A DNA stretch of 55,461 nt from an uncultured Pseudomonadota bacterium (GCA_903918375.1 CAIXED010000020.1:1-55461), one strand, 5' to 3'; counted from the first letter of the stretch, positions 7,960 to 19,227 are shown. Notes: generated from the letters alone by a model not told the origin. Made by a program: numbers and translations.

Positions 7960-9210
7960 ATGAAAACTGTAAACCCTATTCTGCTGATCTTAGCTGGTTT
8001 AGCACTTAACGCTTGTAGCCACGATTCCATCAAACCCGCTGACACTCAAGCGATCAATCCAAGCTCGGCTGTTGATTTAAAAACCTTGTGCAAAGATGCC
8101 AAGCATTTGCCAACTATTGGTTGCTCGGACACAGTCACCGCCAACTTCGATAGCCAAGGCAAACTATGGGTAGTTTGGGTCAATGACGGTCATATTTACC
8201 TACAATCCTCCAGCGACCAAGGCGAACATTTTTCACAAACGGTTCAGGTTAATGCCGAAGCTGAATCGATTGCCGCTCACGGCGAATACCGCCCGAAAAT
8301 CAAACTCGATAGCAAAGGTGCAATTTACTTAACTTGGACCCAAAATCTGGAAAAACGTCATACCGGCAATATTCGTTTTAGTCGCTCATTGGATGGCGGA
8401 AAAAGTTTCTCTAAACCAATTACCGTTAATGACAATTTAGACATTATCGGCCACCGTTTTGACGCTTTGGAAGTCGGCAAAAACGGCGAGATTTTTATCG
8501 CATGGTTAGACTCTCGGGAAAAAGAAGCGGCAAAAGCTAAAAAACAAGAATTCTTAGGCACTGCGGTTTATTACACTTGGTCAGATAATGGTGGACTAAG
8601 CTTTTATCCCAACAAACCATTGGCTCCACACAGCTGCGAATGTTGCCGATTAGGGATTGCGATTGATAACGACAATCTACCTGTCGTACTTTGGCGTCAT
8701 GTCTTTGAAGGCCAAATCCGCGATCAAGCTTTAGTTAAATTCAAAGACTGGAATACGCCAGGCCCTGTTCAGCGCGCCAGCCAAGACAACTGGAAAATCG
8801 AAGCCTGCCCCCATCACGGGCCAGCCCTATCGATTGCCGACGATGGCACTTATCACTCGGTTTGGTTTAGCGGTGCTGCCGATCACCAAGGCTTGTTCTA
8901 TGGCTATTCAAATGACCAAGGTAAAAGCTTTTCAGCGGCTTATCCATTTGGCAACCAAGGTGCAAAACATCCTAGCGTGATGGCTATTGGTCACAATGTA
9001 GCGATTATCTGGTCTGAATTTGACGGCAAAAACAATTTACTGAAATTAATTCAATCCAACGATAGCGGTAAAACTTGGTCAACCGCAAAAACCGTTACTA
9101 GCACCAGCGAAAGCGCTGACGATGGTTTTCTAATCAGCGATGGTGATAATCTGTATTTGTCATGGCAAACCGGTCAAGGCTATCAATTCAAAGCGTTGGA
9201 TGATTTGTAA
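7960..9210 (+). CDS. Sialidase-fold (BNR repeat) lipoprotein with Cys/His cluster
   Basis: This 416-residue protein starts with a lipoprotein signal peptide; the lipobox is LNAC with the modified cysteine at residue 19. The rest is a beta-propeller with at least five Asp-box repeats (SSDQGEHFS, SLDGGKSFS, SDNGGLSF, SNDQGKSFS, SNDSGKTWS), the fold of exo-alpha-sialidases. The usual sialidase arginine triad is not evident. Instead there is a CECCRLG motif (C226, C228, C229) and ACPHHG (C283, H285, H286), which look like metal ligands or disulfides. tonB, exbB and exbD follow on the same strand, hinting at a role in surface uptake or metal handling. A sialidase annotation by fold alone would be misleading. 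Function unknown. Confidence 0.7.
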   Translation: MKTVNPILLILAGLALNACSHDSIKPADTQAINPSSAVDLKTLCKDAKHLPTIGCSDTVTANFDSQGKLWVVWVNDGHIYLQSSSDQGEHFSQTVQVNAEAESIAAHGEYRPKIKLDSKGAIYLTWTQNLEKRHTGNIRFSRSLDGGKSFSKPITVNDNLDIIGHRFDALEVGKNGEIFIAWLDSREKEAAKAKKQEFLGTAVYYTWSDNGGLSFYPNKPLAPHSCECCRLGIAIDNDNLPVVLWRHVFEGQIRDQALVKFKDWNTPGPVQRASQDNWKIEACPHHGPALSIADDGTYHSVWFSGAADHQGLFYGYSNDQGKSFSAAYPFGNQGAKHPSVMAIGHNVAIIWSEFDGKNNLLKLIQSNDSGKTWSTAKTVTSTSESADDGFLISDGDNLYLSWQTGQGYQFKALDDL

Positions 9211-9223
9211 TCATTAAAAACAG

Positions 9224-9254
9224 TTCCCAAAACAACCATCGGCTGTTTTGGGAA
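9224..9254 (+). terminator. Stem-loop after the lipoprotein gene
   Basis: Perfect 11-bp arms TTCCCAAAACA and TGTTTTGGGAA with a 9-base loop start 13 bases past the stop codon. A strong hairpin without a clear T-tract. Confidence 0.5.
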
Positions 9255-9318
9255 TCTAACAGTCAATCAAAACCTTTTTTAACCTTCTACGCATTTATCA
9301 ATTTGCAAGGGAAACGCT

Positions 9319-10029
9319 GTGCACGACCGCCCTATTTCCGGCAACCCAATATCATCAGCTAACAATAGCTCAACATTGATCGCGCAATTATTCGGCGAAG
9401 AAAAGCCCAGCAGTATGGTCAGCTTATTGACGATATTAGTGGTATTAATCCACGTCTATGCCTTGATGTGGTTTTTTGCGCCCGAAGAAAAAATCACCCC
9501 AGCTCAAGCCTTGCAGATGGAAGTTTCGATGGTCACCATTTCGGCACCCAAACCACAAGTTGCGCCACCCAAACCGGTTGAACCACCGAAAAAACCTTTA
9601 CCGAAACCAATCACTAAAAAAGCGCCACCGATTGTTCAAAAATCACCTGATTTCGCGCCTGTTGAGCCAGTCAGTGCGCCACAACCAACACCACCTGCCG
9701 CCGCTTCACCAGCCCCTGCGACACCAACTCCCGTGGTTGAACATTTTACTGAGGCCAATTTCAACGCAAGTTATTTATCTAATCCAAAACCAGATTATCC
9801 ATCGATCGCTAAAAGTCGCGGCTGGACCGGCACAGTGAAATTAAGAGTGCAAGTATCGCCAGAAGGTACTGCAAATTCAGTAGAGGTTGAAAACAGCAGC
9901 GGTCATGAAATGTTGGATGAAGCTGCGATTGATGTAGTTAAGAAATGGAAATTTATCCCCGCTAAAAAAGGCGAAACTGCAGTAGCCAGTGCCGTGATTG
10001 TACCGATAGTGTTTAGTTTGAAAAATTAA
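9319..10029 (+). CDS. tonB: Energy transducer TonB
   Basis: A 236-residue TonB. A single transmembrane helix lies at about residues 34-53 (MVSLLTILVVLIHVYALMWF), then a Pro/Lys-rich periplasmic spacer (about 78-145, many PKP and PPKP units), then the C-terminal TonB domain (YPSIAKSRGWTGTVKLRVQV, SSGHEMLDEAAIDVVKKWKF). It couples the proton motive force to outer-membrane TonB-dependent receptors together with ExbB and ExbD, which follow. The start is GTG, preceded by AAGGGA at 9308-9313. No TonB-dependent receptor is present in the window. Confidence 0.92.
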   Translation: MHDRPISGNPISSANNSSTLIAQLFGEEKPSSMVSLLTILVVLIHVYALMWFFAPEEKITPAQALQMEVSMVTISAPKPQVAPPKPVEPPKKPLPKPITKKAPPIVQKSPDFAPVEPVSAPQPTPPAAASPAPATPTPVVEHFTEANFNASYLSNPKPDYPSIAKSRGWTGTVKLRVQVSPEGTANSVEVENSSGHEMLDEAAIDVVKKWKFIPAKKGETAVASAVIVPIVFSLKN

Positions 10030-10045
10030 CGCGGTTGGCATTATG

Positions 10046-10074
10046 GCGAAGGGTGGATTTTATGCACCCTTCGC
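10046..10074 (+). repeat. Hairpin between tonB and exbB
   Basis: GCGAAGGGTG and CACCCTTCGC form a 10-bp stem around GATTTTATG. A similar inverted GGG...ATTTTATGCACC arrangement occurs at 55211-55257, so this may be a small dispersed palindrome. It could lower exbB expression relative to tonB. Confidence 0.45.
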
Positions 10075-10117
10075 AAAACTACCAATAAATACTTATTAAA
10101 AAAATCAGGAGATTTAA

Positions 10118-10774
10118 ATGCCTCATCACATAGACCCCAACATCATCATTGATGCCACTCTCTACACTTTGCTTGGTTTTTCTGTCATTACTTGGGTTTT
10201 GATTCTGTTTAAAATCTGGCAATTCGCTAAAACCGGTTACTACAACAAACAATATAGCGCTGCTTTTTGGGATGCCGCTGATCTTAAGGCCGCAGAGAAC
10301 TTGTCCGAAGAAGTTACAAAAGGCGCAAAAGCCAGAGTTGCTCAAGTCGGTTTTGAATGGTTAGCGCAATTACGCCGCTCCGAAAAATCCAGCAGCCTTA
10401 AGTTTCGTGGTCAACCATTGGATTTGCTGGAACAAACCCTACGCAAACAAACTCAGCAAGAACAAAATCACATGGAAATCGGTTTAACCATGCTCGCCAG
10501 CATCGGTAGCACCGCACCTTTCGTCGGTTTGTTCGGTACAGTTTTAGGCATCATGCATGCTATGCACCAAATCAGCGCTAGCGGTTCATCAAGTTTAGAA
10601 GTCGTAGCCGGCCCTATCGGTGACGCTTTGATTGCCACTGCGATTGGTATTGCCGTTGCTGTTCCAGCAGTTTTGGCTTACAACTTTTTCATCCGCCGCG
10701 CTAAACAACACAAAGCCTCATTGGAACACTTTGTAGACGGCTTTTTACACATTGCTTTCAGCGACAAAGCCTAA
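10118..10774 (+). CDS. exbB: MotA/TolQ/ExbB proton channel family protein ExbB
   Basis: A 218-residue inner-membrane protein with three hydrophobic segments: about residues 14-33, 124-146 and 166-190. The conserved TolQ/ExbB blocks are IGSTAPFVGLFGTVLGIMHA and GPIGDALIATAIGIAVAVPAVLAYN. It forms the proton-conducting pentamer that energises TonB with ExbD. AGGAG lies 7 bases before the ATG. exbD starts 11 bases after the stop, so the two form one unit. TolQ is less likely given the adjoining tonB. Confidence 0.92.
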   Translation: MPHHIDPNIIIDATLYTLLGFSVITWVLILFKIWQFAKTGYYNKQYSAAFWDAADLKAAENLSEEVTKGAKARVAQVGFEWLAQLRRSEKSSSLKFRGQPLDLLEQTLRKQTQQEQNHMEIGLTMLASIGSTAPFVGLFGTVLGIMHAMHQISASGSSSLEVVAGPIGDALIATAIGIAVAVPAVLAYNFFIRRAKQHKASLEHFVDGFLHIAFSDKA

Positions 10775-10785
10775 GGAGAATCGAA

Positions 10786-11196
10786 ATGGGTTTTAAAACT
10801 AATTCAGATGACGATGATGCCGTTAGCGAAATTAACGTTACGCCTTTAGTAGACGTGATGTTGGTACTGGTGATTATTTTGCTGGTTACCGCACCGCTCA
10901 TGACCCAATCGGTGAATGTCGCGTTACCAAAAACCGCCTCGACGACACCAGACACGCAAAAGCAACCCTTGCAATTAGGCGTCGATAGTAAAGGTATGAT
11001 TTCCTTGAATAAAACACCTATCGAAAACTTGGATGCTTTGGATGTTCGTTTGCGAAACGAATTGGCTCAGAATCCTGAAGTGGTGATTCATGTTTGGGCT
11101 GACCAAGAGGTTAACTATGGTAAAGTCGCGGAAGTGATGGCCACGGTACAACACGCGGGAATTTCCAAGATGGCGTTTGTAACAATGGAAAAGTAA
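10786..11196 (+). CDS. exbD: Biopolymer transport protein ExbD
   Basis: A 136-residue ExbD/TolR family protein with one transmembrane helix (about 23-43) and a periplasmic domain. The essential aspartate is D23 in INVTPLVDVMLVLVIILLV, matching D25 of E. coli ExbD. It works with ExbB to drive TonB. A strong AAGGAGA ribosome site precedes the ATG. Confidence 0.92.
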   Translation: MGFKTNSDDDDAVSEINVTPLVDVMLVLVIILLVTAPLMTQSVNVALPKTASTTPDTQKQPLQLGVDSKGMISLNKTPIENLDALDVRLRNELAQNPEVVIHVWADQEVNYGKVAEVMATVQHAGISKMAFVTMEK

Positions 11197-11213
11197 TACT
11201 AGCAATCATTTTA

Positions 11214-11240
11214 GTCGGGTTAGCTTTAGCCTAACCCGAC
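11214..11240 (+). terminator. Stem-loop after exbD
   Basis: Perfect 10-bp arms GTCGGGTTAG and CTAACCCGAC with a 7-base loop, 18 bases past the exbD stop; no T-run. It separates tonB-exbBD from the RND genes. Confidence 0.5.
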
Positions 11241-11273
11241 ACACTTACTCTCGAATCAACAAAAAGCACACGC

Positions 11274-12518
11274 ATGAAGCAAGCAAATGATTCACCGAAA
11301 TCCTCAAAAAACTGGCTCGCTAAATGGCCATGGTTAATTGTCGCAACCGCCGTGACAGCTGGCGGTGCTTATTGGGGATTACACGATAGCGCTGATTCAA
11401 AACCGCGCGAAGGCAAATTCAAAGGTTTTAAAGGTGAAAAAGGCGAAAACCCAATCGTCACAGTCGCCATTGCTAACAGCCAGCAAGGTGATATGCCGAT
11501 TTATCTCAACGGCTTAGGCACAGTCACCGCTTTGCATACCGTCACTGTCCGTTCTCGGGTTGACGGCGAATTAGTCAAAGTCGCGTTCACCGAAGGCCAA
11601 TTGGTCAAACAAGGCGATTTACTAGCCGAAATCGACCCTCGCCCCTATCAAGTGCAATTGCAACAAGCGCAAGGCCAGTTAATGCGCGACGAGGCGTTGT
11701 TGAAAAACGCCCAAATCGATGCTTCTCGCTACCAAACCCTGCTAGAACAAGATTCGATTGCGCCCCAACAAACCGCCACCCAAGCAGCTTTGGTTAAACA
11801 ATATCAAGGTACGGTGGAAATTGATCGGGCTTTAGTGGATAACGCCAAATTACAACTCAGCTATGCTCACGTCACCGCCCCAGTTTCAGGTCGTATTGGT
11901 TTAAGGCTGGTTGACCAAGGCAATATGATTCATAGCAACGATGCTAATGGTTTAGCCGTGATTACCCAACTGCAACCGATTAGCGTGGTGTTTACCTTAC
12001 CGGAAGATCAAATCCCCGCTGTCATGCAACGCTGGCATCGCGATAACAATATTGGCGTCGAAGCTTACGACCGCGCTGGCAACACTAAACTGTCTGACGG
12101 CAAATTACTGGCGGTTGATAACCAAATCGACACCACAACCGGCACTCTAAAACTGAAAGCCCAGTTTGATAACCAAGAACGTACTTTATTCTCCAACCAG
12201 TTCGTCAATATCAAAATGAAGCTGGACACCTTACAAGGGGTGATTCTGGCACCGAACGCAGCGATTCAACACGGGGCTAATGGCGCTTTTGTTTATGTGG
12301 TCAAAGACGATCAAACCATTACCGTCAAAGCGATTAAAACCGCTGCCAGCGATGGCAATAACACCGTGATTAGCGAAGGTTTAAGCGTTGATGAAAAATT
12401 GGTGATTGATGGTGCGGATAAATTGCGTGAAGGCAGCCAGGTCAATATTGCCGGCCAAACCCCGCCAGCCAATCCTGACAATGCCAATCCCGAAAACAAA
12501 CGTCGCCGCCCTCGCTAG
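11274..12518 (+). CDS. mdtA: RND efflux periplasmic adaptor, MdtA-like
   Basis: A 414-residue membrane-fusion protein. An N-terminal membrane anchor (about residues 18-36) is followed by the lipoyl/barrel-sandwich half ([32 protein letters not shown]), an alpha-hairpin rich in Gln (about 120-185), the second lipoyl half ([20 protein letters not shown]) and beta-barrel and membrane-proximal domains. It bridges the inner-membrane pump to an outer-membrane channel; no TolC-type gene is nearby. The stop is 2 bases before the first pump gene, so the two are co-translated. MdtA is chosen because two different pump subunits follow, as in mdtABC. Confidence 0.85.
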   Translation: MKQANDSPKSSKNWLAKWPWLIVATAVTAGGAYWGLHDSADSKPREGKFKGFKGEKGENPIVTVAIANSQQGDMPIYLNGLGTVTALHTVTVRSRVDGELVKVAFTEGQLVKQGDLLAEIDPRPYQVQLQQAQGQLMRDEALLKNAQIDASRYQTLLEQDSIAPQQTATQAALVKQYQGTVEIDRALVDNAKLQLSYAHVTAPVSGRIGLRLVDQGNMIHSNDANGLAVITQLQPISVVFTLPEDQIPAVMQRWHRDNNIGVEAYDRAGNTKLSDGKLLAVDNQIDTTTGTLKLKAQFDNQERTLFSNQFVNIKMKLDTLQGVILAPNAAIQHGANGAFVYVVKDDQTITVKAIKTAASDGNNTVISEGLSVDEKLVIDGADKLREGSQVNIAGQTPPANPDNANPENKRRRPR

Positions 12519-12520
12519 TT

Positions 12521-15500
12521 ATGGCCGATACCATCAATAACAACCCGCGTTTCAACCCTTCCAGCCATTTTATCCAACGCCCAGTCGCCACCACTTTGTT
12601 AATGGTGGCCTTATTGCTGGCGGGTATTTTGGCTTATAGGCTGTTACCTATCTCGGCGCTACCACAAGTTGACTATCCCACCATCCAAGTCACCACCCTT
12701 TACCCCGGTGCCAGCCCCGAGGTCATGACCTCAGCGATCACCGCGCCTTTAGAACGCCAATTCGGACAAATGCCGGGCTTGAAACAAATGTCATCGACCA
12801 GCTCCGGCGGCGCTTCGGTGATTACTTTGCAGTTCAATCTCAAGCTGAATTTGGATATTGCCGAGCAAACCGTGCAAGCATCGATTAACGCTGCTAACAA
12901 TTTTTTGCCCAATGATTTACCCATGCCGCCGATTTACAACAAGGTCAATCCCGCCGATGCGCCGATTCTGACCTTGGCGGTGAGTTCCAACAGCTTGCCA
13001 CTGTCAAAAGTTGAAGATTTAGTCGATACCCGCCTCGCACAAAAAATCGCCCAATTACCTGGGGTTGGTTTGGTTAGCATCAGCGGTGGCCAGCGGCCAG
13101 CGGTGCGGATTCAAGCCAATCACCAAGCCCTCGCGGCTTACGGTTTAAGTCTGGAAGATTTACGTTTAGCCATCGCCGCCGCCAACGTCAATCAACCCAA
13201 AGGCATGTTTGATGGGCCATTAAAATCGGCGATTATCGACAATAACGATCAACTACGCTCCGCAGCTGAATACCGCGATTTAATAGTCGCCTATCGCAAC
13301 GGCTCACCGGTGCGTTTAGGCGAAGTTGCCAACGCCGTCGATGCACCGGAAAACGTCAAACTAGCGGCTTGGGCTAATCAAACCGCTGCGGTCATCGTCA
13401 ACATCCAGCGCCAACCCGGTGCCAACGTGATTGAAGTAGTAGATAGGATTAAAAACCTGTTACCACAATTAAAATCTGCCCTACCGTTATCAGTTGAAGT
13501 GCTGCCATTAAGTGACCGTACCGTTACCATTCGCGCCTCGGTGCATGATGTGCAGTTTGAATTGATGTTAGCGGTGGCTTTAGTGGTGATGGTGATTTTC
13601 CTGTTTTTACGCAATCTCCCCGCCACCATTATTCCTGGCATCGCCGTGCCGTTGTCGTTGATCGCGACTTTCGCGGTGATGTATCTGGCTGAATTCAGCA
13701 TCAACAATCTAACCCTAATGGCTTTAACCATCGCCAGCGGTTTTGTGGTCGATGATGCGATTGTGGTGATTGAAAATATTTCCCGCTATATCGAACGCGG
13801 CGAATCGGCTTATAAAGCTGCTTTGAAAGGCTCCGAGCAAATTGGCTTTACCATTATTTCCCTGACTTTTTCGCTGGTCGCGGTGTTGATTCCGTTGTTG
13901 TTTATGGGCGATGTGGTTGGCCGACTATTTCGCGAATTTGCGATTACCTTGGCGGTGTCGATTTTAATTTCAGCAGTCATTTCACTGACCTTAACCCCGA
14001 TGATGTGCGCAAAAATGCTGCGCCCGCATCAAGAAAATCATGACCAAAAACCGCAGTTTTTAGATCGGGTGATTGCCCGTTATGGGCAGAGTTTGGAATG
14101 GGTGTTAGCTCGTCAATCACTGACTTTAGCCATAGCGATTGGCACATTAGTGTTAACCGTATTGCTGTATTTGGCGATTCCCAAAGGCTTTTTCCCGATT
14201 CAAGATACTGGCTTGATTCAAGGCATTTCAGAAGCCCCACCCAGTATTTCCTTTGCAGCGATGGCCGAACGGCAACGGGCTTTAGCGGAGCAAATTCTCC
14301 AAGACCCAGCGGTGGATAATTTATCCTCATTTATCGGTGTCGATGGCAGTAACGCTACCCTGAACAGCGGACGGTTTTTGATTAACCTGAAACCGCAAGC
14401 GCAACGTGGTGAAACCGCCAGCGAAGTGATTGAACGCTTGCGACCCAAGCTTGCCGAAGTCAACGGCATTAAGGCATTCTTACAACCGATTCAAGATTTA
14501 ACCTTGGAAAACCGCATCAGCAAAACCCAGTTTCAATTTACCCTGCAAAGCATCGATTTTGCTGAATTATCAAAATGGTCGCAAAAACTGGTGGAACACT
14601 TACAAGACAGCACTAGCCTGCAAGATGTCGCCAGCGATCTGCAAGACCAAGGCTTACAAGCCTATATCAACATCGACCGCGCTACTGCCAGCCGTTTAGG
14701 GGTTAGCACCGCGGCGATAGACAATGCCTTGTACAACGCCTTTGGTCAGCGTCTGGTTTCGACGATTTTCACCCAATCTAATCAATACCGCGTGGTGTTA
14801 GAAGTCGATCCCACTAATCAACAAGGCCCAGAAGCCTTAAATCAATTACGAATTCCCTCCAGTAACGGCAATCAAATTCCATTGGCAACATTGGCCACGG
14901 TTTCCGAACGGCAAACGCCTTTGGCGATCAGTCATTTAGACCAATTTCCGTCTAGCACTATTTCCTTTAACTTAGCCAATGGTGCGGCTTTGGGGGATGC
15001 GATTAAAGCGATTAACGACGCCAAACACGACATCGAGTTACCCGCCCACATCCAAATCGATTATCAAGGCGCGGCACAGGCGTTTAATGCTTCGCTAGGC
15101 AATACTTTATGGTTGATTTTGGCAGCGATAGTCACGGTTTACATCGTGCTGGGTGTGCTGTATGAAAGCTATATCCACCCTCTGACAATTTTATCCACCC
15201 TGCCTTCAGCTGGGGTTGGGGCTTTATTGGCTTTAATGGCAACCGGCAATGATTTAGGGATTATCGCCATCATTGGCATCATTCTATTGATCGGGATTGT
15301 CAAAAAGAACGCGATTATGATGATTGATTTTGCTTTGGAAGCAGAGCGGCATCAAGGCTTAGCGCCGAGAGAAGCAATTTTTCAAGCTTGTTTGCTAAGG
15401 TTTAGACCGATTTTGATGACTACATTGGCGGCGTTATTAGGCGCGTTACCGTTGATGTTGGGCAGTGGCGTTGGTTCGGAGTTGCGGCAGCCGTTGGGGA

Positions 15501-15607
15501 TTACCATGGTCGGTGGTTTGTTGTTTAGTCAGTTATTAACGCTGTACACCACGCCAGTGATTTATCTGAGTTTGGATCGGTTGTCTCGGCGGTTGAGGAA
15601 TTTGTAG
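12521..15607 (+). CDS. mdtB: RND multidrug efflux permease, MdtB-like
   Basis: A 1028-residue inner-membrane RND pump of normal length: TM1, a large periplasmic loop, TM2-TM7, a second loop, TM8-TM12. Proton relay residues are present: D411-D412 in [13 protein letters not shown] (TM4) and K928 in [15 protein letters not shown] (TM10). In the MdtBC system the pump is a heterotrimer of MdtB and MdtC, exporting bile salts, novobiocin and, in some bacteria, siderophores. It begins 2 bases after the adaptor. The partner permease is 527 bases downstream rather than adjoining. Confidence 0.88.
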   Translation: MADTINNNPRFNPSSHFIQRPVATTLLMVALLLAGILAYRLLPISALPQVDYPTIQVTTLYPGASPEVMTSAITAPLERQFGQMPGLKQMSSTSSGGASVITLQFNLKLNLDIAEQTVQASINAANNFLPNDLPMPPIYNKVNPADAPILTLAVSSNSLPLSKVEDLVDTRLAQKIAQLPGVGLVSISGGQRPAVRIQANHQALAAYGLSLEDLRLAIAAANVNQPKGMFDGPLKSAIIDNNDQLRSAAEYRDLIVAYRNGSPVRLGEVANAVDAPENVKLAAWANQTAAVIVNIQRQPGANVIEVVDRIKNLLPQLKSALPLSVEVLPLSDRTVTIRASVHDVQFELMLAVALVVMVIFLFLRNLPATIIPGIAVPLSLIATFAVMYLAEFSINNLTLMALTIASGFVVDDAIVVIENISRYIERGESAYKAALKGSEQIGFTIISLTFSLVAVLIPLLFMGDVVGRLFREFAITLAVSILISAVISLTLTPMMCAKMLRPHQENHDQKPQFLDRVIARYGQSLEWVLARQSLTLAIAIGTLVLTVLLYLAIPKGFFPIQDTGLIQGISEAPPSISFAAMAERQRALAEQILQDPAVDNLSSFIGVDGSNATLNSGRFLINLKPQAQRGETASEVIERLRPKLAEVNGIKAFLQPIQDLTLENRISKTQFQFTLQSIDFAELSKWSQKLVEHLQDSTSLQDVASDLQDQGLQAYINIDRATASRLGVSTAAIDNALYNAFGQRLVSTIFTQSNQYRVVLEVDPTNQQGPEALNQLRIPSSNGNQIPLATLATVSERQTPLAISHLDQFPSSTISFNLANGAALGDAIKAINDAKHDIELPAHIQIDYQGAAQAFNASLGNTLWLILAAIVTVYIVLGVLYESYIHPLTILSTLPSAGVGALLALMATGNDLGIIAIIGIILLIGIVKKNAIMMIDFALEAERHQGLAPREAIFQACLLRFRPILMTTLAALLGALPLMLGSGVGSELRQPLGITMVGGLLFSQLLTLYTTPVIYLSLDRLSRRLRNL

Positions 15608-15624
15608 AACTCACTCTACCCCTC

Positions 15625-15672
15625 GGCTTTTCCATTCGCCCTTCGACGTTGCTCAGGACGAACGGAAAAGCC
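15625..15672. repeat. Dispersed palindromic repeat copy
   Basis: GGCTTTTCC (15625-15633) and GGAAAAGCC (15664-15672) flank a core containing CTTCGACGTTGCTCAGGACG. The core resembles the right arm of the larger inverted repeat at 31798-31890, so both belong to one intergenic repeat family. Confidence 0.55.
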
Positions 15673-15779
15673 TTAAGTCATTGGCAACAACTAAAAAATA
15701 GAAGATAGTCAAAAAAGCCACTAAATATCAGCTAATGTTTATCGGTGTGGGATCACTCTCCCGTCTGCCGCGCCGAGCA

Positions 15780-15971
15780 CCGAAGCTTTTGCTGGGAATA
15801 GCCCGCACAAGTCGGAATAGGGTTGTCGCCGCATGGATGCGGGAAGTTGGCAAAGGGGCAGGAATCCCCTTTTGCCAACCCCCAGCAAAAGCTTCGGAGC
15901 GCAGGATTCAAGCGGCGGTCGGGTGGGCTTTCTTTTGGTTACTTTTCTTTGCCCAAACAAAGAAAAGTAAC
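15780..15971. repeat. Composite intergenic repeat block
   Basis: Three nested or serial inverted repeats fill the gap between the two pump genes. A 17-bp perfect pair lies at 15780-15796 and 15881-15897 (CCGAAGCTTTTGCTGGG). Inside it an imperfect pair begins GTTGGCAAAGGGG at 15846. A 14-bp perfect pair lies at 15938-15951 and 15958-15971 (GTTACTTTTCTTTG). The last is a very common intergenic motif in proteobacterial genomes. Open frames of 91 and 96 codons cross the block on both strands but have no protein character. No transposase is present. Confidence 0.65.
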
Positions 15972-16134
15972 TCGCTTGTCGGTGCGACCAATCGGCAGGA
16001 TAGCCGATTGACATTTACCCTTTAGGGCGAAAAACACGGATGTTTTTCGTGAAACCGACATCTAAATAAGCCTCGCAACGCGAATCCTTATAAAAAGTTA
16101 TCAAGTGACCCGCTATTAACCAACCAATTCAGCC

Positions 16135-19100
16135 ATGAGTTTTTCCGATATTTTCATCTCTCGACCAGTCGCCACCACCCTACTCACATTAGGCGTGGCT
16201 TTAGCGGGTTTGCTTGGCTTTTTGCAATTACCGGTCGCACCATTACCGCAAGTCGATTTCCCGACTATCTCGGTTTCCGCCAACATCCCCGGTGCCAGCC
16301 CTGAAACCATGGCTTCCAGCGTCGCTACTCCCTTAGAACGCTCATTGGGTCGAATTGCTGGGGTTAGCGAGATGACCTCTTCCAGCAGTTTAGGCTCGAC
16401 CCGAATCACCTTGCAGTTTGACTTGAATCGCGACATCGACGGTGCTGCTCGCGACGTGCAAGCAGCGATTAACGCCGCCAGCAGTTTATTACCAACTAAC
16501 ATGCCGAATCGGCCTAGCTATCGCAAAATCAATCCGGCTGATTCGCCGATTATGATTTTGGCGTTAAGCTCCACCACCGTCAGCCGTGGCGAAATGCACG
16601 ATGCCGCTACCACGATTTTGGGACAGAAAATTTCGCAAATTGAAGGGGTTGGGCAAGTATCCGTGGGTGGTAGCTCTTTACCTGCGGTAAGAGTCGAGCT
16701 TAATCCGGCGGCTTTAGCGAAATACAACATCAGCCTCGATGAAGTCCGCAGCGCCATCGCCAGCACCAACGCCAATCGTCCCAAAGGGGCATTGGAATTT
16801 AATAACCAACATTGGCAAATTCAAGCTAACGATCAAGCTGATAAAGCCGAAGATTACCTGCCAGTGATTGTCGCTTATCGCAACAATGCGCCGGTTCGGA
16901 TTGCTGATTTAGGAACGGCGATTAATTCGGTGGAAGATTTACGCAATACTGGCCTAAAAAATGGCAAGCCAGCGGTGTTGTTAATCATCAATAAACAACC
17001 TGGCGCTAACATCATCGACACCGTCGAGCATGTCAAAGCCATGTTGCCGCAATTACAAGCCTTGTTACCGGCGGCGATTGATTTATCAGTAGCGATTGAC
17101 CGCTCGATGACCATCCGCGCCTCGGTCGATGAAGTCGAACACAGCTTAATCATTGCCATTGCTTTGGTGATTATGGTGGTTTTACTGTTTTTACGGCGGT
17201 TACGCTCGACCTTGATTCCAATCATTGCCGTGCCAGTGTCGTTAATTGGCGCTTGCGGCATCATGTATCTATTGGATTACAGTATCGATAATTTATCGCT
17301 AATGGCCTTGACCATCGCCACCGGCTTTGTAGTTGATGATGCGATTGTGGTGCTGGAAAACAGTAGCCGCCACATTGAAAACGGTTTATCACCGTTAGAA
17401 GCGGCGCGGCGCGGGGTGAGCGAAGTGGGCTTTACGGTGTTGGCAATGAGCTTGTCGTTGATTGCGGTATTTACGCCGATTTTATTGATGGGCGGCATAG
17501 TCGGGCGTTTGTTTAGAGAATTTGCCGTGACTTTATCAGCGGCGGTTTTGGTGTCTTTATTAGTATCGCTAACAGTAACGCCAATGCTTTGCGCCCGCTG
17601 GCTAAGTAATGAATCGGAATCAAAGCCGAATCGTTTACTGCAATTGTGGGATAAGCGCTTAGACGGCCTACAAAATGGCTATCAACACAGTTTAAGCTGG
17701 GCATTGCAACACCGACGCTTAATGATGTTGCTGTTAGCGGCTTGTGTCGGCCTTAACGTCTATTTATACATCATTGTCCCCAAAGGCTTTTTCCCGACCC
17801 AAGACACCGGACGCATCAGCGGCAGCTTGCAAACTGATCAAAGCGCCTCGTTCCAATCCTTGCAAAGCAAATTGCATGAAATTGCCGGCATTCTCGGTCA
17901 AGACCCGCAAATTACCACCGTGGTCGGTTTTGCCGGTGGACAAAGTAGCAGTGGACAACTGTTTGCCGTGTTGACGCCACCCGACCAACGCCGAGAAAAA
18001 GTGGGCGAGATTACTCGACGCTTGCGGGAAAAATTAGCCAATATCGCTGGTGCCAATCTGTTTTTACAACCGGTGCAAGAATTGCGAATTGGTGGCCGTG
18101 GCTCGGCGGCGATGTTTGAATACAGTTTGCAATCGGATAACCTCGCTGAACTGCGCGAATGGACGCCAAAAGTATTGGCAGCGATGCAAGCCATGCCGGA
18201 ACTGACTGACGTTAACACCAATCAACAAGACAAAGGCCAACAAGTGTCGTTAGTGGTTGATCGCGAAAAAGCCTCGCGTTATGGCATCAGCCAAGCGGCG
18301 ATTGATACCGCCTTAAACAATGCCTTTGGTCAACGCCAAGTGTCGGTGATTTATCATCCTTTGAATCAATATCGGGTGGTAATGGAACTAGCACCAGAAT
18401 ACTGGCAAAACCCACAGACCTTGCAACAGCTGTATATCAACAGCACCAGCAAAGACCCCAAGATTGCTAATACTCAAGTGCCGTTAGCCGCTATCGCTGA
18501 ATTTAAACCTAGCAACACACCGTTAAGTGTCAATCATCAAGGCCAATTCGCGGCAGCGACGATTTCGTTTAATTTGAAACCAGGCAATTCGCTGTCTGAG
18601 GTAACGCCGTTAATTCAACAAATGTTAGCCAAGCTTGGTGCTCCCAACAGTTTGCGCGGCAGTTTCCAAGGCTCGGCCAAGGCTTTTCAAGAATCCAACA
18701 ACAGCCAACCAATGCTGATTTTGGCGGCCTTGGTATCGATTTATATCGTGTTGGGCATTCTTTATGAAAGCTACATCCATCCAATCACCATCTTGTCTAC
18801 CCTGCCCTCGGCGGGCGTTGGTGCTTTGCTGGCTTTATTGGCTTGCGATACCGAATTTAGCCTTATTGCTTTGATTGGCGTGATTTTGCTGATTGGCATC
18901 GTCAAAAAGAACGCGATTATGATGATTGACTTTGCTTTACACGCGGAACGGGAACAGGGCTTAAGTTCCGAACAAGCGATTTTTAAAGCCTGCGTGTTGC
19001 GGTTTAGGCCGATTATGATGACCACACTGGCAGCCTTATTCGGTGCTTTGCCATTGGCATTAGGTTCTGGCTATGGTGCAGAGCTAAGACAACCGCTGGG

Positions 19101-19227
19101 GATTTCGATTGTTGGCGGCTTGTTGGTTAGCCAAGCCTTGACCTTGTACACCACACCGGTGGTTTATTTGTATTTGGATAAACTGAGTGGCTGGGTTAAG
19201 CGGAAAAAGCGGCGAGCTATTGATTAA
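16135..19227 (+). CDS. mdtC: RND multidrug efflux permease, MdtC-like
   Basis: A 1030-residue RND pump, the second of the pair. Relay residues are D401-D402 in [13 protein letters not shown] and K924 in [15 protein letters not shown]. It is homologous to the upstream pump along its whole length (for example [20 protein letters not shown] in TM9). It probably forms the heterotrimer with it and shares the adaptor. No clear ribosome site precedes the ATG, and the repeat block upstream means it may need its own promoter or read-through. The last 11 bases overlap the convergent GST gene. Confidence 0.87.
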   Translation: MSFSDIFISRPVATTLLTLGVALAGLLGFLQLPVAPLPQVDFPTISVSANIPGASPETMASSVATPLERSLGRIAGVSEMTSSSSLGSTRITLQFDLNRDIDGAARDVQAAINAASSLLPTNMPNRPSYRKINPADSPIMILALSSTTVSRGEMHDAATTILGQKISQIEGVGQVSVGGSSLPAVRVELNPAALAKYNISLDEVRSAIASTNANRPKGALEFNNQHWQIQANDQADKAEDYLPVIVAYRNNAPVRIADLGTAINSVEDLRNTGLKNGKPAVLLIINKQPGANIIDTVEHVKAMLPQLQALLPAAIDLSVAIDRSMTIRASVDEVEHSLIIAIALVIMVVLLFLRRLRSTLIPIIAVPVSLIGACGIMYLLDYSIDNLSLMALTIATGFVVDDAIVVLENSSRHIENGLSPLEAARRGVSEVGFTVLAMSLSLIAVFTPILLMGGIVGRLFREFAVTLSAAVLVSLLVSLTVTPMLCARWLSNESESKPNRLLQLWDKRLDGLQNGYQHSLSWALQHRRLMMLLLAACVGLNVYLYIIVPKGFFPTQDTGRISGSLQTDQSASFQSLQSKLHEIAGILGQDPQITTVVGFAGGQSSSGQLFAVLTPPDQRREKVGEITRRLREKLANIAGANLFLQPVQELRIGGRGSAAMFEYSLQSDNLAELREWTPKVLAAMQAMPELTDVNTNQQDKGQQVSLVVDREKASRYGISQAAIDTALNNAFGQRQVSVIYHPLNQYRVVMELAPEYWQNPQTLQQLYINSTSKDPKIANTQVPLAAIAEFKPSNTPLSVNHQGQFAAATISFNLKPGNSLSEVTPLIQQMLAKLGAPNSLRGSFQGSAKAFQESNNSQPMLILAALVSIYIVLGILYESYIHPITILSTLPSAGVGALLALLACDTEFSLIALIGVILLIGIVKKNAIMMIDFALHAEREQGLSSEQAIFKACVLRFRPIMMTTLAALFGALPLALGSGYGAELRQPLGISIVGGLLVSQALTLYTTPVVYLYLDKLSGWVKRKKRRAID

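Noticed and set aside
7960-9210. Naming the lipoprotein a true sialidase
   Set aside because: Only the Asp-box propeller is seen; the arginine triad is not evident and the Cys/His cluster points to another role.
9476-9838. 120-codon basic frame inside tonB
   Set aside because: Arises from the Pro/Lys-rich repeat of tonB read in another frame.
15735-16025. Open frames of 96 and 91 codons on both strands between the pump genes
   Set aside because: They lie entirely in inverted-repeat sequence, lack ribosome sites and have no protein-like pattern; both strands stay open because of the repeat composition.
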